A DNA stretch of 64,000 nt from CAVPMW01 sp963706515 (GTDB lineage: Bacteria > Chloroflexota > Anaerolineae > Anaerolineales > UBA4823). The notes beneath the pieces are model-generated. The model saw only the letters and a program-made list of their open reading frames with translations, did not search any database and was not told the DNA's origin. The position numbers and the translations under genes were made by a program. Below are positions 28,166 to 37,060 of this stretch, one piece after another. The DNA lies in assembly GCA_963706515.1 (NCBI GenBank), contig CAVPMW010000008.1:236859-300858 (forward strand), written 5' to 3'. Positions within the stretch are counted from its first letter, which is position 1; each line of letters opens with the position of its first letter.

Positions 28166-28972
28166 GCACGTATCCCTTTTGCTCCAGGTAGAACGGTCAC
28201 CTGCGCTCCCAGACCGGCGCCCAGGGTTTTTGCCGCACTACCATTGACTGCTGCGATCACCAGATCATCTGCGGTGCCGAACAAGGCAATCAGACTGCCC
28301 GCCGGGCGGTCTCCGAAGGTGCCCACCAGGCCGTGGATTTCCACACCAGCGATCTGCACGATGGGGTTCAGCTATTCCTGCCAGGTGGGAGCGTTCCAAA
28401 TTGGTTGAAAGGTTACCGAAATAATCCACCTCGATGACCTGTCCCCGCCAGCCTCCGCCCGGCAGCGGCTCGGGTCGCGGCAGGTCCAGGCGCATGGGAT
28501 CATCCAGTTTAGTTCCCATTTCATCCAGGTTAACCCCATTTGCCAGGTGTGCAGCCACCGGTGAAAAAATATCTCGCCCGTGGAACACCCGGCTCACCTC
28601 GGGCAGCCAGAAACGGCGTTCGGTCAGGTGTACGATGTGGACAGCTTCCCCCGACCGCTCAGCTTCTTCCAGCACGAGGCTGAACAACCCATTGTCCGGT
28701 CCCACAAATACCTGCCTGCCAATCTGGGCGGCGAGAGGGCGGCGGCTGGTGCCCACCCCAGGATCGACCACCGCCACGTGGATCGTGCCTGCGGGGAAGT
28801 ACATCGCGGTGCGTTTTAGAGCCAATGCGCCCTGGGCAACGTTTTGCGGTGCGATAGCGTGGGTCAGGTCGGCAATCTGGGCGTGCGGTGCAATCCCCCA
28901 GATCACGCCTTTCATCACACCTACGTAGCCATCGCGCAGGCCGAAGTCGGTCAGCAAGGTGATGACAGTCAT
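28162..28972 (-). CDS. SAM hydroxide adenosyltransferase (DUF62), first copy, frameshifted
   Basis: About 269 residues. Same family motifs: LLTDFGLRDGYVGVMKG, VVDPGVGTSRRPLA, VGPDNGLFSLVLEE, RVFHGRDIFSPVAAHLANG, VIEVDYFGNLSTNL; the C-terminal barrel continues after a break near 28365 (IAGVEIHGLVGTFGDRPAG, AAVNGSAAKTLG). All triad residues present, so it should be active. First gene of the operon; divergent from the 29367 gene. Confidence 0.9.
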
Positions 28973-29100
28973 CGCTGCCCGCCGTTTTGACGCATAAGGC
29001 GATATACGTTTATAGAAATTAGAGCGATCTGGTGAGCCATCGCTAGTAGGATGAATGAGCTGAACTGCTGGACTTCCGTCAAATTATAGTCTGAATTTCA

Positions 29101-29154
29101 GGCAAACCGCTGAATATATTTATAATTAAACGGTGCTCTAATTAGCGGTTTGCC
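29101..29154. repeat. IR-bounded element, family P5 copy 1
   Basis: 54 bp with perfect 11-bp terminal inverted repeats GGCAAACCGCT and AGCGGTTTGCC. The related unit at 46459-46509 shares AAACCGCT ends. It is followed after three bases by a P4 unit. Confidence 0.8.
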
Positions 29155-29157
29155 CCT

Positions 29158-29212
29158 AAGTAAACCCATTTCGAGTTGCCAGTGTATTTCAGAAGCTTAG
29201 TAGGGTTTACTT
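29158..29212. repeat. IR-bounded element, family P4 copy 2
   Basis: 55 bp with perfect 10-bp ends AAGTAAACCC and GGGTTTACTT; close match to 18780-18832. Confidence 0.8.
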
Positions 29213-29366
29213 CAATATGTGGAAGAATATCAACAAGTTTCCAATTGAGCTTTCTGCTGACCCTTGCCGTCAGGTGCGATCTGAGGTATGTTTTCTGGAA
29301 TACTCCCATTATGCGTGCTCCTACTCCGCTGTCCTAATCACGTATCAGGAAGGATCAGACTCGCTT

Positions 29367-29717
29367 ATGAAGTTCCAGAGCATCGTCCCAGTAATCATCT
29401 CGATATGCGTCATTATTATTGTCGCCATCATCCAACGCTACAGCCGGACAGCTGCCGGGATCCTGGCAGTCATGCCGGTAACCGCTCCGCTGGCAATCTG
29501 GGTAATCTACAGCGCTAATTCGGGAGATACACACGCGGTACAGGATTTCACACTGAGCCTGGTGATGGGAATCTTAGCGACCGTGGCATTCCTGGTTGCC
29601 GCCTGGTTGGCTGCACGCGCTGGCTGGAAGCTGGTCCCCACGCTTAGCGTCGGCTACCTCACCTGGGGAGTCTGCGTGATTCTGATCTTACTCGTGCGTA
29701 AGTGGTTCCACCTGTAA
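29367..29717 (+). CDS. Small membrane protein (DUF3147-like)
   Basis: 117 residues from ATG 29367 with an AGGAAGGA site upstream. About four helices cover most of it (SIVPVIISICVIIIVAII, LAVMPVTAPLAIWVIY, VMGILATVAFLVAAWLAA). The layout resembles DUF3147/GlpM-like proteins; function unknown. Confidence 0.65.
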   Translation: MKFQSIVPVIISICVIIIVAIIQRYSRTAAGILAVMPVTAPLAIWVIYSANSGDTHAVQDFTLSLVMGILATVAFLVAAWLAARAGWKLVPTLSVGYLTWGVCVILILLVRKWFHL

Positions 29718-29769
29718 ATTTGCCCTCTGGGTGATCGATGCAGCGTAACGAAACTCTCTCGTGAGGGTT

Positions 29770-29775
29770 TATAAT
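29770..29775 (+). promoter_or_regulatory. -10 promoter candidate
   Basis: Consensus TATAAT about 75 bases before the next ATG, in a 133-base intergenic gap. No clear -35. Confidence 0.35.
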
Positions 29776-29850
29776 GTCGGAAAATGGTCAGCAATCCACA
29801 GCGTTTGTGGGAATGACCTGAACAAATTATTCTAAAAGGAGATGCAAATT

Positions 29851-30249
29851 ATGAAACGTCCATTTGGTGTTACGGTTTTAGCCATCCTGGCAGGGCTTGC
29901 GGGAGTGTATAACGCTCTGCGGGTCTTACAATTCCTGGGAATCCTGCCCTTTTTCTTCGGCTCATTCCAGCTCCACACTGCTAACTGGTGGTATGCATTT
30001 ATGTATGCGATCCTGGTGTGGATTTACATCTGGCTGGTGAAGATGCTCTGGGACGTTCAATACCAGGCATGGCTGTTCCTGGCGGTAATCACGGTGTTCG
30101 ACCTGATCCTGTACTTTATAGAATTAGTGACCAGCAATGTAGCTTCCGGGGAGGTTGCCTTCCCCCTCCTGGTGAATGGCCTCATCCTGATCTATATCAT
30201 GCTGCCCGGCGTGAGGCAAACGTTCGAAGCTTCTAAGCCTCAGGTCTGA
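29851..30249 (+). CDS. Uncharacterised four-helix membrane protein
   Basis: 132 residues; ATG 29851 chosen because AAAGGAG sits at proper distance, whereas the in-frame ATG at 29842 is too close to it. Four hydrophobic segments with aromatic loops (WWYAFMYAILVWIYIW). No family recognised. Confidence 0.65.
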   Translation: MKRPFGVTVLAILAGLAGVYNALRVLQFLGILPFFFGSFQLHTANWWYAFMYAILVWIYIWLVKMLWDVQYQAWLFLAVITVFDLILYFIELVTSNVASGEVAFPLLVNGLILIYIMLPGVRQTFEASKPQV

Positions 30250-30344
30250 TTATCTTATTCAATTGCTGAATTTCATCAGGATACATCCCGAATTTCATAT
30301 TCGGCCTTTGTCATTGTGAAATAAGCCTAACCCGTAGGGGAAAT

Positions 30345-30400
30345 TTCCAAAAACGAGGTTCAGCTGGCGCATTGGCGCCAGCTGAACCTCGTTTTTGGAA
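30345..30400. repeat. Long palindromic element, family P2 copy 2
   Basis: Perfect 26-bp arms (30345-30370 and 30375-30400), ATTG loop. Relative to the 8567 copy, a G-C stem pair has become C-G in both arms. It lies 96 bases after a plus-strand gene. Confidence 0.88.
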
Positions 30401-30516
30401 TTGATTTCCTTTTGGCATTTATTTATAAAATGCATATTGAAATAAATTGTGCCAGTTGTCACTATTACTGCTGACAATGCACACTTGGAGGGAGCGAGCG
30501 ATTCCGCTATGATTAT

Positions 30517-30548
30517 TGCAAGTCATTTGCAAATGCGAATCATTTGCA
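30517..30548 (+). promoter_or_regulatory. Tandem Fur-type operator upstream of fur-feoB
   Basis: A perfect inverted repeat TGCAAATG-CGAAT-CATTTGCA (30528-30548) overlaps an upstream half-set TTGCA-AGT-CATTTGCA (30516-30531). A TATGAT box at 30508 would be the -10. The 8-5-8 layout and AT-rich arms fit Fur/Zur/PerR-family boxes. Located 26 bases before the regulator ATG, so autoregulation is likely. Confidence 0.7.
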
Positions 30549-30573
30549 TCGAAGTAGAGCGAGGTTCGTTCCC

Positions 30574-31023
30574 ATGTACACACTTGTCTTAGAAGCCAGC
30601 CAGCGTATGCGCGCCCAGGGGATGCGCATGACCGCCCAGCGCCGCCTGATCCTCTCGACGCTCTCCGGTCTTGACACGCATCCTACCGCAGAAGAACTGT
30701 TCAGGATCACTCACCAGCAAGATCCCTCACTAAATCTCTCAACCGTCTACCGTGCCTTGCACTGGCTCGAAACCGAGGGCCTGGTGCAGTCCCGCCGTTT
30801 CCGAGGCGAGCGCCGCCAGGAACGCTATGATTCTGTCCTGCAAGGAGAGCATTACCATTTCTACTGTACTTCTTGCCAGACTGTCACCGAGTTCAATACC
30901 ATGCTGGTCAACGCGATCAAGGCCCAGTTCGAGCTTCACTCCGGCGCCGCGATTGATTATGGCTCGGTCGTGCTTTACGGTCGCTGCGCCCAATGCCGTG
31001 CCTCGAATGAGCAATCCGCCTGA
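30574..31023 (+). CDS. Fur-family metalloregulator
   Basis: 149 residues. Winged-helix part: MRMTAQRRLILSTLSG, THPTAEELFRI, SLNLSTVYRALHWLETEGLV. Metal part: GEHYHFYCTSCQTVTEF (HxH, CxxC) and GRCAQC, the structural zinc Cys pairs. It is followed by feoB overlapping its 3' end, so an iron-sensing Fur role is more likely than Zur or PerR, though the sequence alone does not decide. ATG 30574 gives the standard N-terminus; an upstream start at 30544 would begin inside the operator. Confidence 0.9.
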   Translation: MYTLVLEASQRMRAQGMRMTAQRRLILSTLSGLDTHPTAEELFRITHQQDPSLNLSTVYRALHWLETEGLVQSRRFRGERRQERYDSVLQGEHYHFYCTSCQTVTEFNTMLVNAIKAQFELHSGAAIDYGSVVLYGRCAQCRASNEQSA

Positions 31024-33025
31024 AGCAGGAATTGCATTGCCCTACCCGGCGCCTGTCCGCCTGACCGGCAAGCGTCCGGATGGCAGTATTGCGTTGGTCG
31101 GACAGCCGAACGTCGGCAAATCTGCCCTGTTCCACCAGCTTACCGGTCAGCGCACGGTGGTCTCGAATTATCCCGGGACCACCGTCGAGATGATGCGCGG
31201 GATGACCCGCCTCCAGCCTGGGCAGCCGCTGGTCGATACTCCAGGAGTGATCACTTTCCCCTGCCAGTCTGAAGACGAGCAAGTTACCGAGCGCGTCCTG
31301 CTCGATGAGCCGTTGAGCGCGATCCTCCAGGTGGGAGATGCTAAGAACCTGCGCCGTACCCTGTTGATGGCCCTGCAGCTCAGTGAGATGGGGCTGCCCA
31401 TGCTCCTGGCGCTGAATATGTCGGATGAGGCTGACGCCCGCGGCCTGCAAGTTGATGTGGCGGGACTTGCCAGCCGGCTGGGAATCCCCGTCGTGGCGAC
31501 GGTTGCCACGCGTGGGAAAGGCGTTGCCGAGCTCTCTGAGGCGCTCCCGGCTGCGCGCCCGGCAGGGCTGCAGGTGACCTACCCTCAGACGGTCGAGAGC
31601 GCCCTGCTCAGATTAATTTCCCGGCTGGCGCCTCTAATAGGCGGACAGACCCTGGTCGAGCCGCGTGCCCTTGCTCTGCTGTGGCTGTGCCAGGATGCAG
31701 TGATTACCCGCTGGCTCGAGCTGCGCCTGCCAGCGGAAGACTATGCTGATCTTCAGCGTCTGCGTGAAACGGCCCAAAATGACTGCCCGGCTCCGCTTGG
31801 AATGCTGATCCAAAACAGCCGGATGCAGCTGGTCGAAGAGCTGGCCAGCGAGGTGCTCCAACAAAGTTCGAAGCCCGGGTTAAACCTCGCCTATCGTCTC
31901 GGTTACCTGACTCTTCATCCGGTGTGGGGGATTTTTATTCTAATCGGAGTCCTGCTGGCGCTGTATGTCTTCGTCGGTTTGTTTGGGGCGGGCTACCTGG
32001 TCGGCCTTTTGGAAAAGGGATTGTTTGGACAGCTGATCAATCCCGCAGTAACCGGCTTAATCGAGCGTCTCGTCGCATCGCCATTGGTCGTTCAATTTCT
32101 GGTAGGTCCCTACGGGCTGTGGACGATGGGGATCACCTATGCCCTGGCATTAATATTGCCGATTGTAACCACGTTTTTCTTCGCCTTCAGCCTACTGGAA
32201 GACTCTGGCTACCTGCCTCGCCTGGCAGCTCTAACCAACCGGCTGTTCGTAGCCCTTGGATTGAATGGGAAAGCCGTCCTGCCCATGGTTTTAGGTCTGG
32301 GTTGTGTGACCATGGCGACGGTCACCACGCGCGTCCTGGAGAGCAAGCGCGATCGCCTGCTGGTGACCCTCCTGCTGGCGCTGGCAGTGCCTTGCTCTGC
32401 TCAGTTAGGCGTGGTGATGGGGATACTGGCGGGGGTTTCTTTCGGGGCGTTTTTGATTTGGGGCGGGGTTGTTCTCGCTGTGCTGCTGGTCGTGGGCTGG
32501 CTCGCCGCCCATCTCGTCCCGGGCAATCGCAGCCAGCTCCTGGTGGAGCTGCCTCCACTGCGCGTCCCGCAGCTGGCGAATGTGATCTCCAAGACCCTTG
32601 CCCGGCTGGAATGGTACTTAAAAGAAGTAGTGCCCCTTTTCTTGATCGGCGCAGCGCTGATGTTTTTCCTGGATATAACCGGTCTGCTGGACCGCCTGAT
32701 CCATTTCACCCAGCCTTTAGTGACCGGATGGCTGGGGATGCCCCCCGAAGCCAGCGCAGCCTTCTTGATGGGCTTCCTGCGCAGGGATTTTGGCGCCACC
32801 GGTTTATTCGTCATGGCCTCGCATGGACAGCTCACGCCCGTCCAGGTAGTGGTGGCGATGGTTACAGTGACTCTCTTCATCCCCTGCATCGCCAGCCTGA
32901 TGATGATCGCTCGCGAACGCGGCTGGCGCACAGCCGCAGGCATGATGGTGGTCATTATGCCTCTGGCGTTTCTGATCGGCGGTTTGCTGAACCGGTTTCT
33001 GCTGCTGGTGGGGTGGGGAGGATGA
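31007..33025 (+). CDS. feoB: Ferrous iron transporter FeoB
   Basis: 672 residues from ATG 31007, overlapping the fur 3' end by 17 bases. Cytoplasmic G domain: P-loop GQPNVGKSALF, switch YPGTTVEM, DTPG, and NMSD; then the helical spacer and a membrane part with the two Gate domains (LLEDSGYLPRLAAL, LGCVTMATVTTRVLESKRDR, PCSAQLGV) and FeoB_C segments. It imports Fe(II). Length and motifs are complete. Confidence 0.95.
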   Translation: MSNPPEAGIALPYPAPVRLTGKRPDGSIALVGQPNVGKSALFHQLTGQRTVVSNYPGTTVEMMRGMTRLQPGQPLVDTPGVITFPCQSEDEQVTERVLLDEPLSAILQVGDAKNLRRTLLMALQLSEMGLPMLLALNMSDEADARGLQVDVAGLASRLGIPVVATVATRGKGVAELSEALPAARPAGLQVTYPQTVESALLRLISRLAPLIGGQTLVEPRALALLWLCQDAVITRWLELRLPAEDYADLQRLRETAQNDCPAPLGMLIQNSRMQLVEELASEVLQQSSKPGLNLAYRLGYLTLHPVWGIFILIGVLLALYVFVGLFGAGYLVGLLEKGLFGQLINPAVTGLIERLVASPLVVQFLVGPYGLWTMGITYALALILPIVTTFFFAFSLLEDSGYLPRLAALTNRLFVALGLNGKAVLPMVLGLGCVTMATVTTRVLESKRDRLLVTLLLALAVPCSAQLGVVMGILAGVSFGAFLIWGGVVLAVLLVVGWLAAHLVPGNRSQLLVELPPLRVPQLANVISKTLARLEWYLKEVVPLFLIGAALMFFLDITGLLDRLIHFTQPLVTGWLGMPPEASAAFLMGFLRRDFGATGLFVMASHGQLTPVQVVVAMVTVTLFIPCIASLMMIARERGWRTAAGMMVVIMPLAFLIGGLLNRFLLLVGWGG

Positions 33026-33505
33026 GTGACAGCCCGGCTCTCCTGCCCGATGTGCGGCTTTTCTTTCGACCCGGCCTCATCGCCTGTTTGCCCGGCTTGC
33101 CCGCTCAATAAATCCTGCCAGCTGTGCTGCTGCCCCAATTGCGGTTATCAGCTCGTCGATGTTCGGCGCTCGCGGCTGGCGTCATTTTTTGAGCGCCACA
33201 TGATCCCCCATCGCCGCAGGCGCGGCAGGCACCACGTCGACGAGAAGGTTTTCAGATCACCTGCACCAGCCCAGACGCTGGCTGAGATATCGCCCGGCAG
33301 CCTGGCGCAGGTGATGGGCTTCCTGCCGGGCATGCCGCACGACCGCCAGACGATGCTGCTGGCGTACGGAGTTGCTCCCGGGTATAGGGTGCGCGTAGTC
33401 TGCCACTCGCCGGTCACCGTGCTGGAGGTGGAGAATACCGAGCTTGCTTTAGAGACAGAGCTGGCGCGCCTGATCCAGGTGCAGACTGTATTTCAGGAGC
33501 ATTAA
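33026..33505 (+). CDS. FeoA-domain protein with Cys-rich N-terminus
   Basis: 159 residues from GTG 33026, directly after the feoB stop, with GGGGAGGA upstream. The N-terminal 40 residues hold nine Cys (7, 10, 22, 25, 31, 34, 35, 36, 39) in CPxC, CPxC and CxxCCCPxC patterns, then a basic linker, then an SH3-like FeoA domain (about 82-157: SPGSLAQVMGFLPG, LLAYGVAPGYRVRVV, TELALETELARLIQV). FeoA partners FeoB. The Cys cluster could bind zinc or iron and couple transport to metal status; that is inference. Confidence 0.88.
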   Translation: MTARLSCPMCGFSFDPASSPVCPACPLNKSCQLCCCPNCGYQLVDVRRSRLASFFERHMIPHRRRRGRHHVDEKVFRSPAPAQTLAEISPGSLAQVMGFLPGMPHDRQTMLLAYGVAPGYRVRVVCHSPVTVLEVENTELALETELARLIQVQTVFQEH

Positions 33506-33531
33506 GAACCTGTCCGAAAATACGAGAGGTT

Positions 33532-33578
33532 CCGATTTTGTGGTGTGTGCGGCGAAGCCGCACACACCACAAAATCGG
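33532..33578. repeat. Long palindromic element, family P1 copy 2
   Basis: Perfect 22-bp arms (33532-33553, 33557-33578) around GAA, same geometry as 1032-1078. It lies between convergent ends of the feoA-like gene and the SdpI gene. The outer inverted pair seen in copy 1 is decayed here (TCCGAAAAT on the left only). Confidence 0.87.
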
Positions 33579-33605
33579 TTATCCTATCCATTATTTGGTT
33601 AGATA

Positions 33606-33944
33606 CTAAAGATCCTTGAGGTAGCGGACGCTCCTCCACACGGCAATTCCCAGAGCGATCAGCACCAGCCCTAGCGAAGCCAGCGCGTATGCGTCCAGGC
33701 TGCTCCCCAGGATGAAATATAACACCACCACTCCGAGCAAGATTGCCAGGCCCGCCCACAATAACTGCCAGCCGGCGTACGCGTTAGCCGGGTACCAGAT
33801 ATCCGGGTTGTTCATCGTTTTTGGTACTCTAAAGCCGTACAGCCCGTTGGGGGGAACCTTACCGCGGATCATAGGGACCGCCAGAGCCATCAACAGCAGC
33901 GCTCCAGCCCCATAAACAATTAACAGCAAAGTCTCATCCGGCAC
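33606..33944 (-). CDS. SdpI-family membrane protein
   Basis: 112 residues from GTG 33944. Signature PPNGLYGFRVPKTMNNPDIW followed by ANAYAGW, with three membrane helices, is the short SdpI (PF13630) family; the founding member gives immunity to a toxic peptide, but most homologues are uncharacterised. No toxin gene adjoins. Confidence 0.85.
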   Translation of the reverse strand: MPDETLLLIVYGAGALLLMALAVPMIRGKVPPNGLYGFRVPKTMNNPDIWYPANAYAGWQLLWAGLAILLGVVVLYFILGSSLDAYALASLGLVLIALGIAVWRSVRYLKDL

Positions 33945-33966
33945 GAAATCACCCCCCGGCAGTGGA

Positions 33967-35089
33967 TCAGGCTTTCAGCATTGCGCCGCTTTTTTCCCGG
34001 ATCGTATCCTTCAGCTCCTCGAAAGATTTAGAAAACGCCGCCACCCCTTCCTCTTCCAGCTCCTGGGTGACCTGGTCCATATCGATCCCCAGCTCGGCTA
34101 ACTGGAGGAACTGCGTCTCGACGGCTGGCAGGTCCTGCTCGACCGTCTGGCGGACTTCGCCGTGCTCCAGGAATGCTTCCAGAGTGTTGAGCGGCATCGT
34201 ATTGACGGTATGTTTGCCGATCAGCTCTTGTACGTAGAGGATATCGGAGTATGCCGGGTTCTTCGTGCTGGTGGAAGCCCACAATGGTCGCTGCGGTCTG
34301 GCTCCCCTGGAGTGCAGCCCAGTGAAGCGCTGGCTTTCGAAGATATTGCGGAAGAGCTGGTAAGCCTGCTTGGCGTTCCCAACCGCAGCTTTTCCGGTTA
34401 GCCGGGAAGCTAGCTCAGCTTGTGCCCCGCCCTGTCGCGATAATTCCTTCCAGAAGCTTATCGACTTTGGAATCCACCCGGGAGACGAAGAACGAGGCGA
34501 CCGAGGCGATGTGGTCAACCGGCTGTCCGGCGTTCAGGCGCTTCTCGATGCCCTCCAGGAACGCTGCCATCACCGACTGGTAGCGCTTCAGGGAAAAAAT
34601 CAGGGTGATGTTGATATTTACCCCGGCAGCGATTGCCTCGCGTATTGCGGGCAGTCCATCCAATGTGGCGGGGATTTTCACCATCAAATTCGGGCGGTTC
34701 ACCCTCTGCCATAGATCCAGCGCCTGGGTGAGAGTGGCCTGGGTGTCCTTTGCCAGGGTCGGGTCGACTTCCAGGCTGACGTAGCCATCCGCGCGCTGGG
34801 TGCGCTCGTAGACCGGGCGCAGCAGGTCTGCGGCTTGCTGGATATCGCGGATTGCCAGCCCCAGGAAGATTTCATCGGTGCTCTTGCCGGCATGCGCCAG
34901 CTCGAGCAGCAAGCTGTCATAGTCCTGGCTGCCGGAGATTGCCTTTTCGAAGATCGTCGGATTGCTGGTCATCCCGCGCAATCCCCTATCGATCCAGTAT
35001 TTCAATTCGCCGCTGTCCAATAAGGAACGGCTGATCGTATCCAGCCAGACAGCCTGGCCGAGATTTGCTAGCTCATCAAGTTTTGTCAT
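33967..35089 (-). CDS. tal: Transaldolase, frameshifted
   Basis: About 373 residues, the long bacterial type. Transfers dihydroxyacetone from sedoheptulose-7-P or fructose-6-P in the pentose phosphate pathway. Seen: AVWLDTISRSLL, GMTSNPTIFEKAI, LMVKIPAT with the Schiff-base Lys, GVNINITLIFSL, then after a break near 34430 ASRLTGKAAVGNAKQAY, RPLWASTSTKNPAYSD and MPLNTLEAFLEHG. Starts at ATG 35089; a P3 repeat unit lies 78 bases upstream. Confidence 0.93.
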
Positions 35090-35166
35090 CGCTGCTGCTC
35101 CTGACTTATTCGTAAATAGTTGTTGCTACCGGTAAATTCTTACTCCAATTTTACTGCGGGACTAGA

Positions 35167-35218
35167 GCAATTCGCCGAAAGAAATTTTTGATCGCATCGC
35201 CAGCTTACGGCGAATTGC
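35167..35218. repeat. IR-bounded element, family P3 copy 2
   Basis: 52 bp with perfect 11-bp ends GCAATTCGCCG and CGGCGAATTGC, upstream of the transaldolase gene. The only unit of these families without a neighbour. Confidence 0.8.
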
Positions 35219-35363
35219 ACACTATTAAACTCTCTTTATTAGCTCGTAGGATTAAAATACGATTTGAATCGGTCGGAAAATGCGTAGATTGGGTTGAGGT
35301 GCAAGCTGCCTGGCAGTTTGACCCTCCACTTCTCGCCCCGAAACCCAACATTACGCTGCCATT

Positions 35364-36137
35364 TCATTCTCGACCCTCGATCTGCTTAAACAGCTCTACA
35401 ATCGAAGCGACCACGAGATCCTGCTGGGCCTGGTGGCTGATGCTTGCCGGGTTGTCCCCGGGCTGCGGGCCGTACCAGCCGAGCTGGGAGTGGTTGCCGC
35501 CAGGGATAGGAATGAAACGAGTGCTGGATGGGAGCAACCTCCGGGAAGCCTCGATCTTCGCCGGGTCGGCGAGGCCATCGTTCGTCCCGTACAGCGAAAC
35601 TACCGGCAGGCGGCTCTGAGAAAGGTCATTGTTATCTGCCGGGTAGGCGGCTAACAAGACCAGCCCGTCCACCTGGTCGGGATGCTGGTAGGCATAGCGG
35701 GCTGCCATGACCCCTCCCAGGGAGTGCCCAGCCAGTACCCAGTGCTCGATTTCGGGGTAGGCAGCCATAATCTCTGCGGCGACATCCGGCGCGAATACCG
35801 CCAGGTTGAGCGGCATGGGCGGTACGACCACCAGGTAGCCGGCTTCTGCCAGGGCGCGGGCGTAGGGTGCATAGGAGCGGTAGTCGACGCGCCCGCCGGG
35901 ATAATAGATCAGGCCGCTCTGCGGCTCGCTTGCTGTCGGGTGGAAGACGAGCCAGCGACCGTTCTCGACGGTAACCTGGCTGTCGCTTTGGATGGCTTGC
36001 TGCGCTTCAGCCGCCGGTCCGAGCGGATTGCTCGCCCAGATCACAAAACCCGCGACCGCCAGCAGGACGAGACCCAGGATTACCACCAGGGCGATTTTAT
36101 ACGGGCGCGATTTGTTCCCCCGGGTGTGTCTGCTCAT
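35364..36137 (-). CDS. Alpha/beta hydrolase with N-terminal membrane anchor
   Basis: 257 residues. A basic N-terminus and one membrane helix (about 14-35) precede an alpha/beta hydrolase (PF12695-like): IYYPGGRVDYRSYAP, nucleophile Ser in LAGHSLGGVMAARYA, acid in YGTNDGLAD, His in GGNHSQLG. Faces outside if the anchor is a signal-anchor. Substrate unknown. Confidence 0.85.
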   Translation of the reverse strand: MSRHTRGNKSRPYKIALVVILGLVLLAVAGFVIWASNPLGPAAEAQQAIQSDSQVTVENGRWLVFHPTASEPQSGLIYYPGGRVDYRSYAPYARALAEAGYLVVVPPMPLNLAVFAPDVAAEIMAAYPEIEHWVLAGHSLGGVMAARYAYQHPDQVDGLVLLAAYPADNNDLSQSRLPVVSLYGTNDGLADPAKIEASRRLLPSSTRFIPIPGGNHSQLGWYGPQPGDNPASISHQAQQDLVVASIVELFKQIEGRE

Positions 36138-36170
36138 CTGATTGATCCCCCGCTCGCTGAGGTTTTGCGC

Positions 36171-37035
36171 TCAGGCCTGGATGAAAGTCCCGTCCCGCAG
36201 GTCCCGCAATGCTTGCTCGATCTCGAGGCGGGTGTTCATCACAAACGGCCCGTAGCGGAAGATCGGCTCGCCGGAGGCCGCCCCCGAGATCCATAAGAAG
36301 CTCGCTCCCTTCTCACCGGCATGCACGCGAGCCTGCTCTCCTTCGCCGAAGACGACCAGCCTGGGCGCGCTGAGGGCCCCACTCTCCCTGGCGCTGCCTT
36401 CGCCGAAGTTTGCCCCGCCGCGATACAGGTAGGCGAGCAGGGTGTAGCTCGGTTCGACCTGCCGGGAAAATTCTTCCCCTGCTTCCAGGCGGATATCCAG
36501 GTAGGTGGGGTCTGCCGCAATCCCAACCACTGGGCCGCTGACACCATCGGCGTTCACCGGCGATCACGCGCAGGCTGCCGCCCCCGGGCAATGGAAGAGG
36601 CTGGATTTCTTCGGCATGGATCTCCTGGTATTGCGGGCGGGTCATCTTCAACCGGGCGGGCAGGTTTACCCACAGCTGGAACCCTTCCATCTTGCCCTCT
36701 ACAGGCTGAGGCATCTCCTCGTGCAGGATGCCCCCGCCGGCGGTCATCCACTGGACGTCGCCGGCCTCGATCCTCCCGGAATTGCCGATGCTGTCCTTGT
36801 GCTGGACGGCGCCCGCCAGCATGTAGGTGACGGTCTCGATGCCCCGGTGGGGATGGGTAGGGAATCCTGCCAGGTAATCTTCCGGGTTATCCGAGCCAAA
36901 ATGGTCCAGGAGCAGGAATGGGTCAGGGTAATCCAGGCGGGAGGTCGGGAAGCTGCGTTTTAGCAGCACCCCTGCGCCTTCCAGCACCAGCTGGGGTTGG
37001 ATGACCCCTTGAACGGGACGGATGGGGGTGAGCAT
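36171..37035 (-). CDS. Pirin family protein, frameshifted
   Basis: About 287 residues from ATG 37035 (GGAGAT site upstream). Bicupin: the N-terminal cupin has FPTHPHRGIETVTYML and GGILHEEMP, with His and Glu metal ligands; the C-terminal cupin follows a break near 36555. Pirins include quercetinase-like dioxygenases and redox regulators. Adjacent upstream is the P-type ATPase (stop at 37061). Confidence 0.9.
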
Positions 37036-37060
37036 ATCTAAATCTCCTGGTAGCTTTTGA

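Larger units (their letters stand above)
28973..29366. other. Divergent intergenic region with two paired repeat units
   Basis: 394 bases between the DUF62 start and the 29367 start. Contains repeat units 29101-29154 and 29158-29212. No coding frame I believe; an in-frame upstream start at 29217 for the next gene is less likely than the ATG at 29367. Confidence 0.6.

Noticed and set aside
30752..31006. FeoB starting at 30752
   Set aside because: The added N-terminus is the out-of-frame translation of fur; the FeoB fold begins shortly after ATG 31007.
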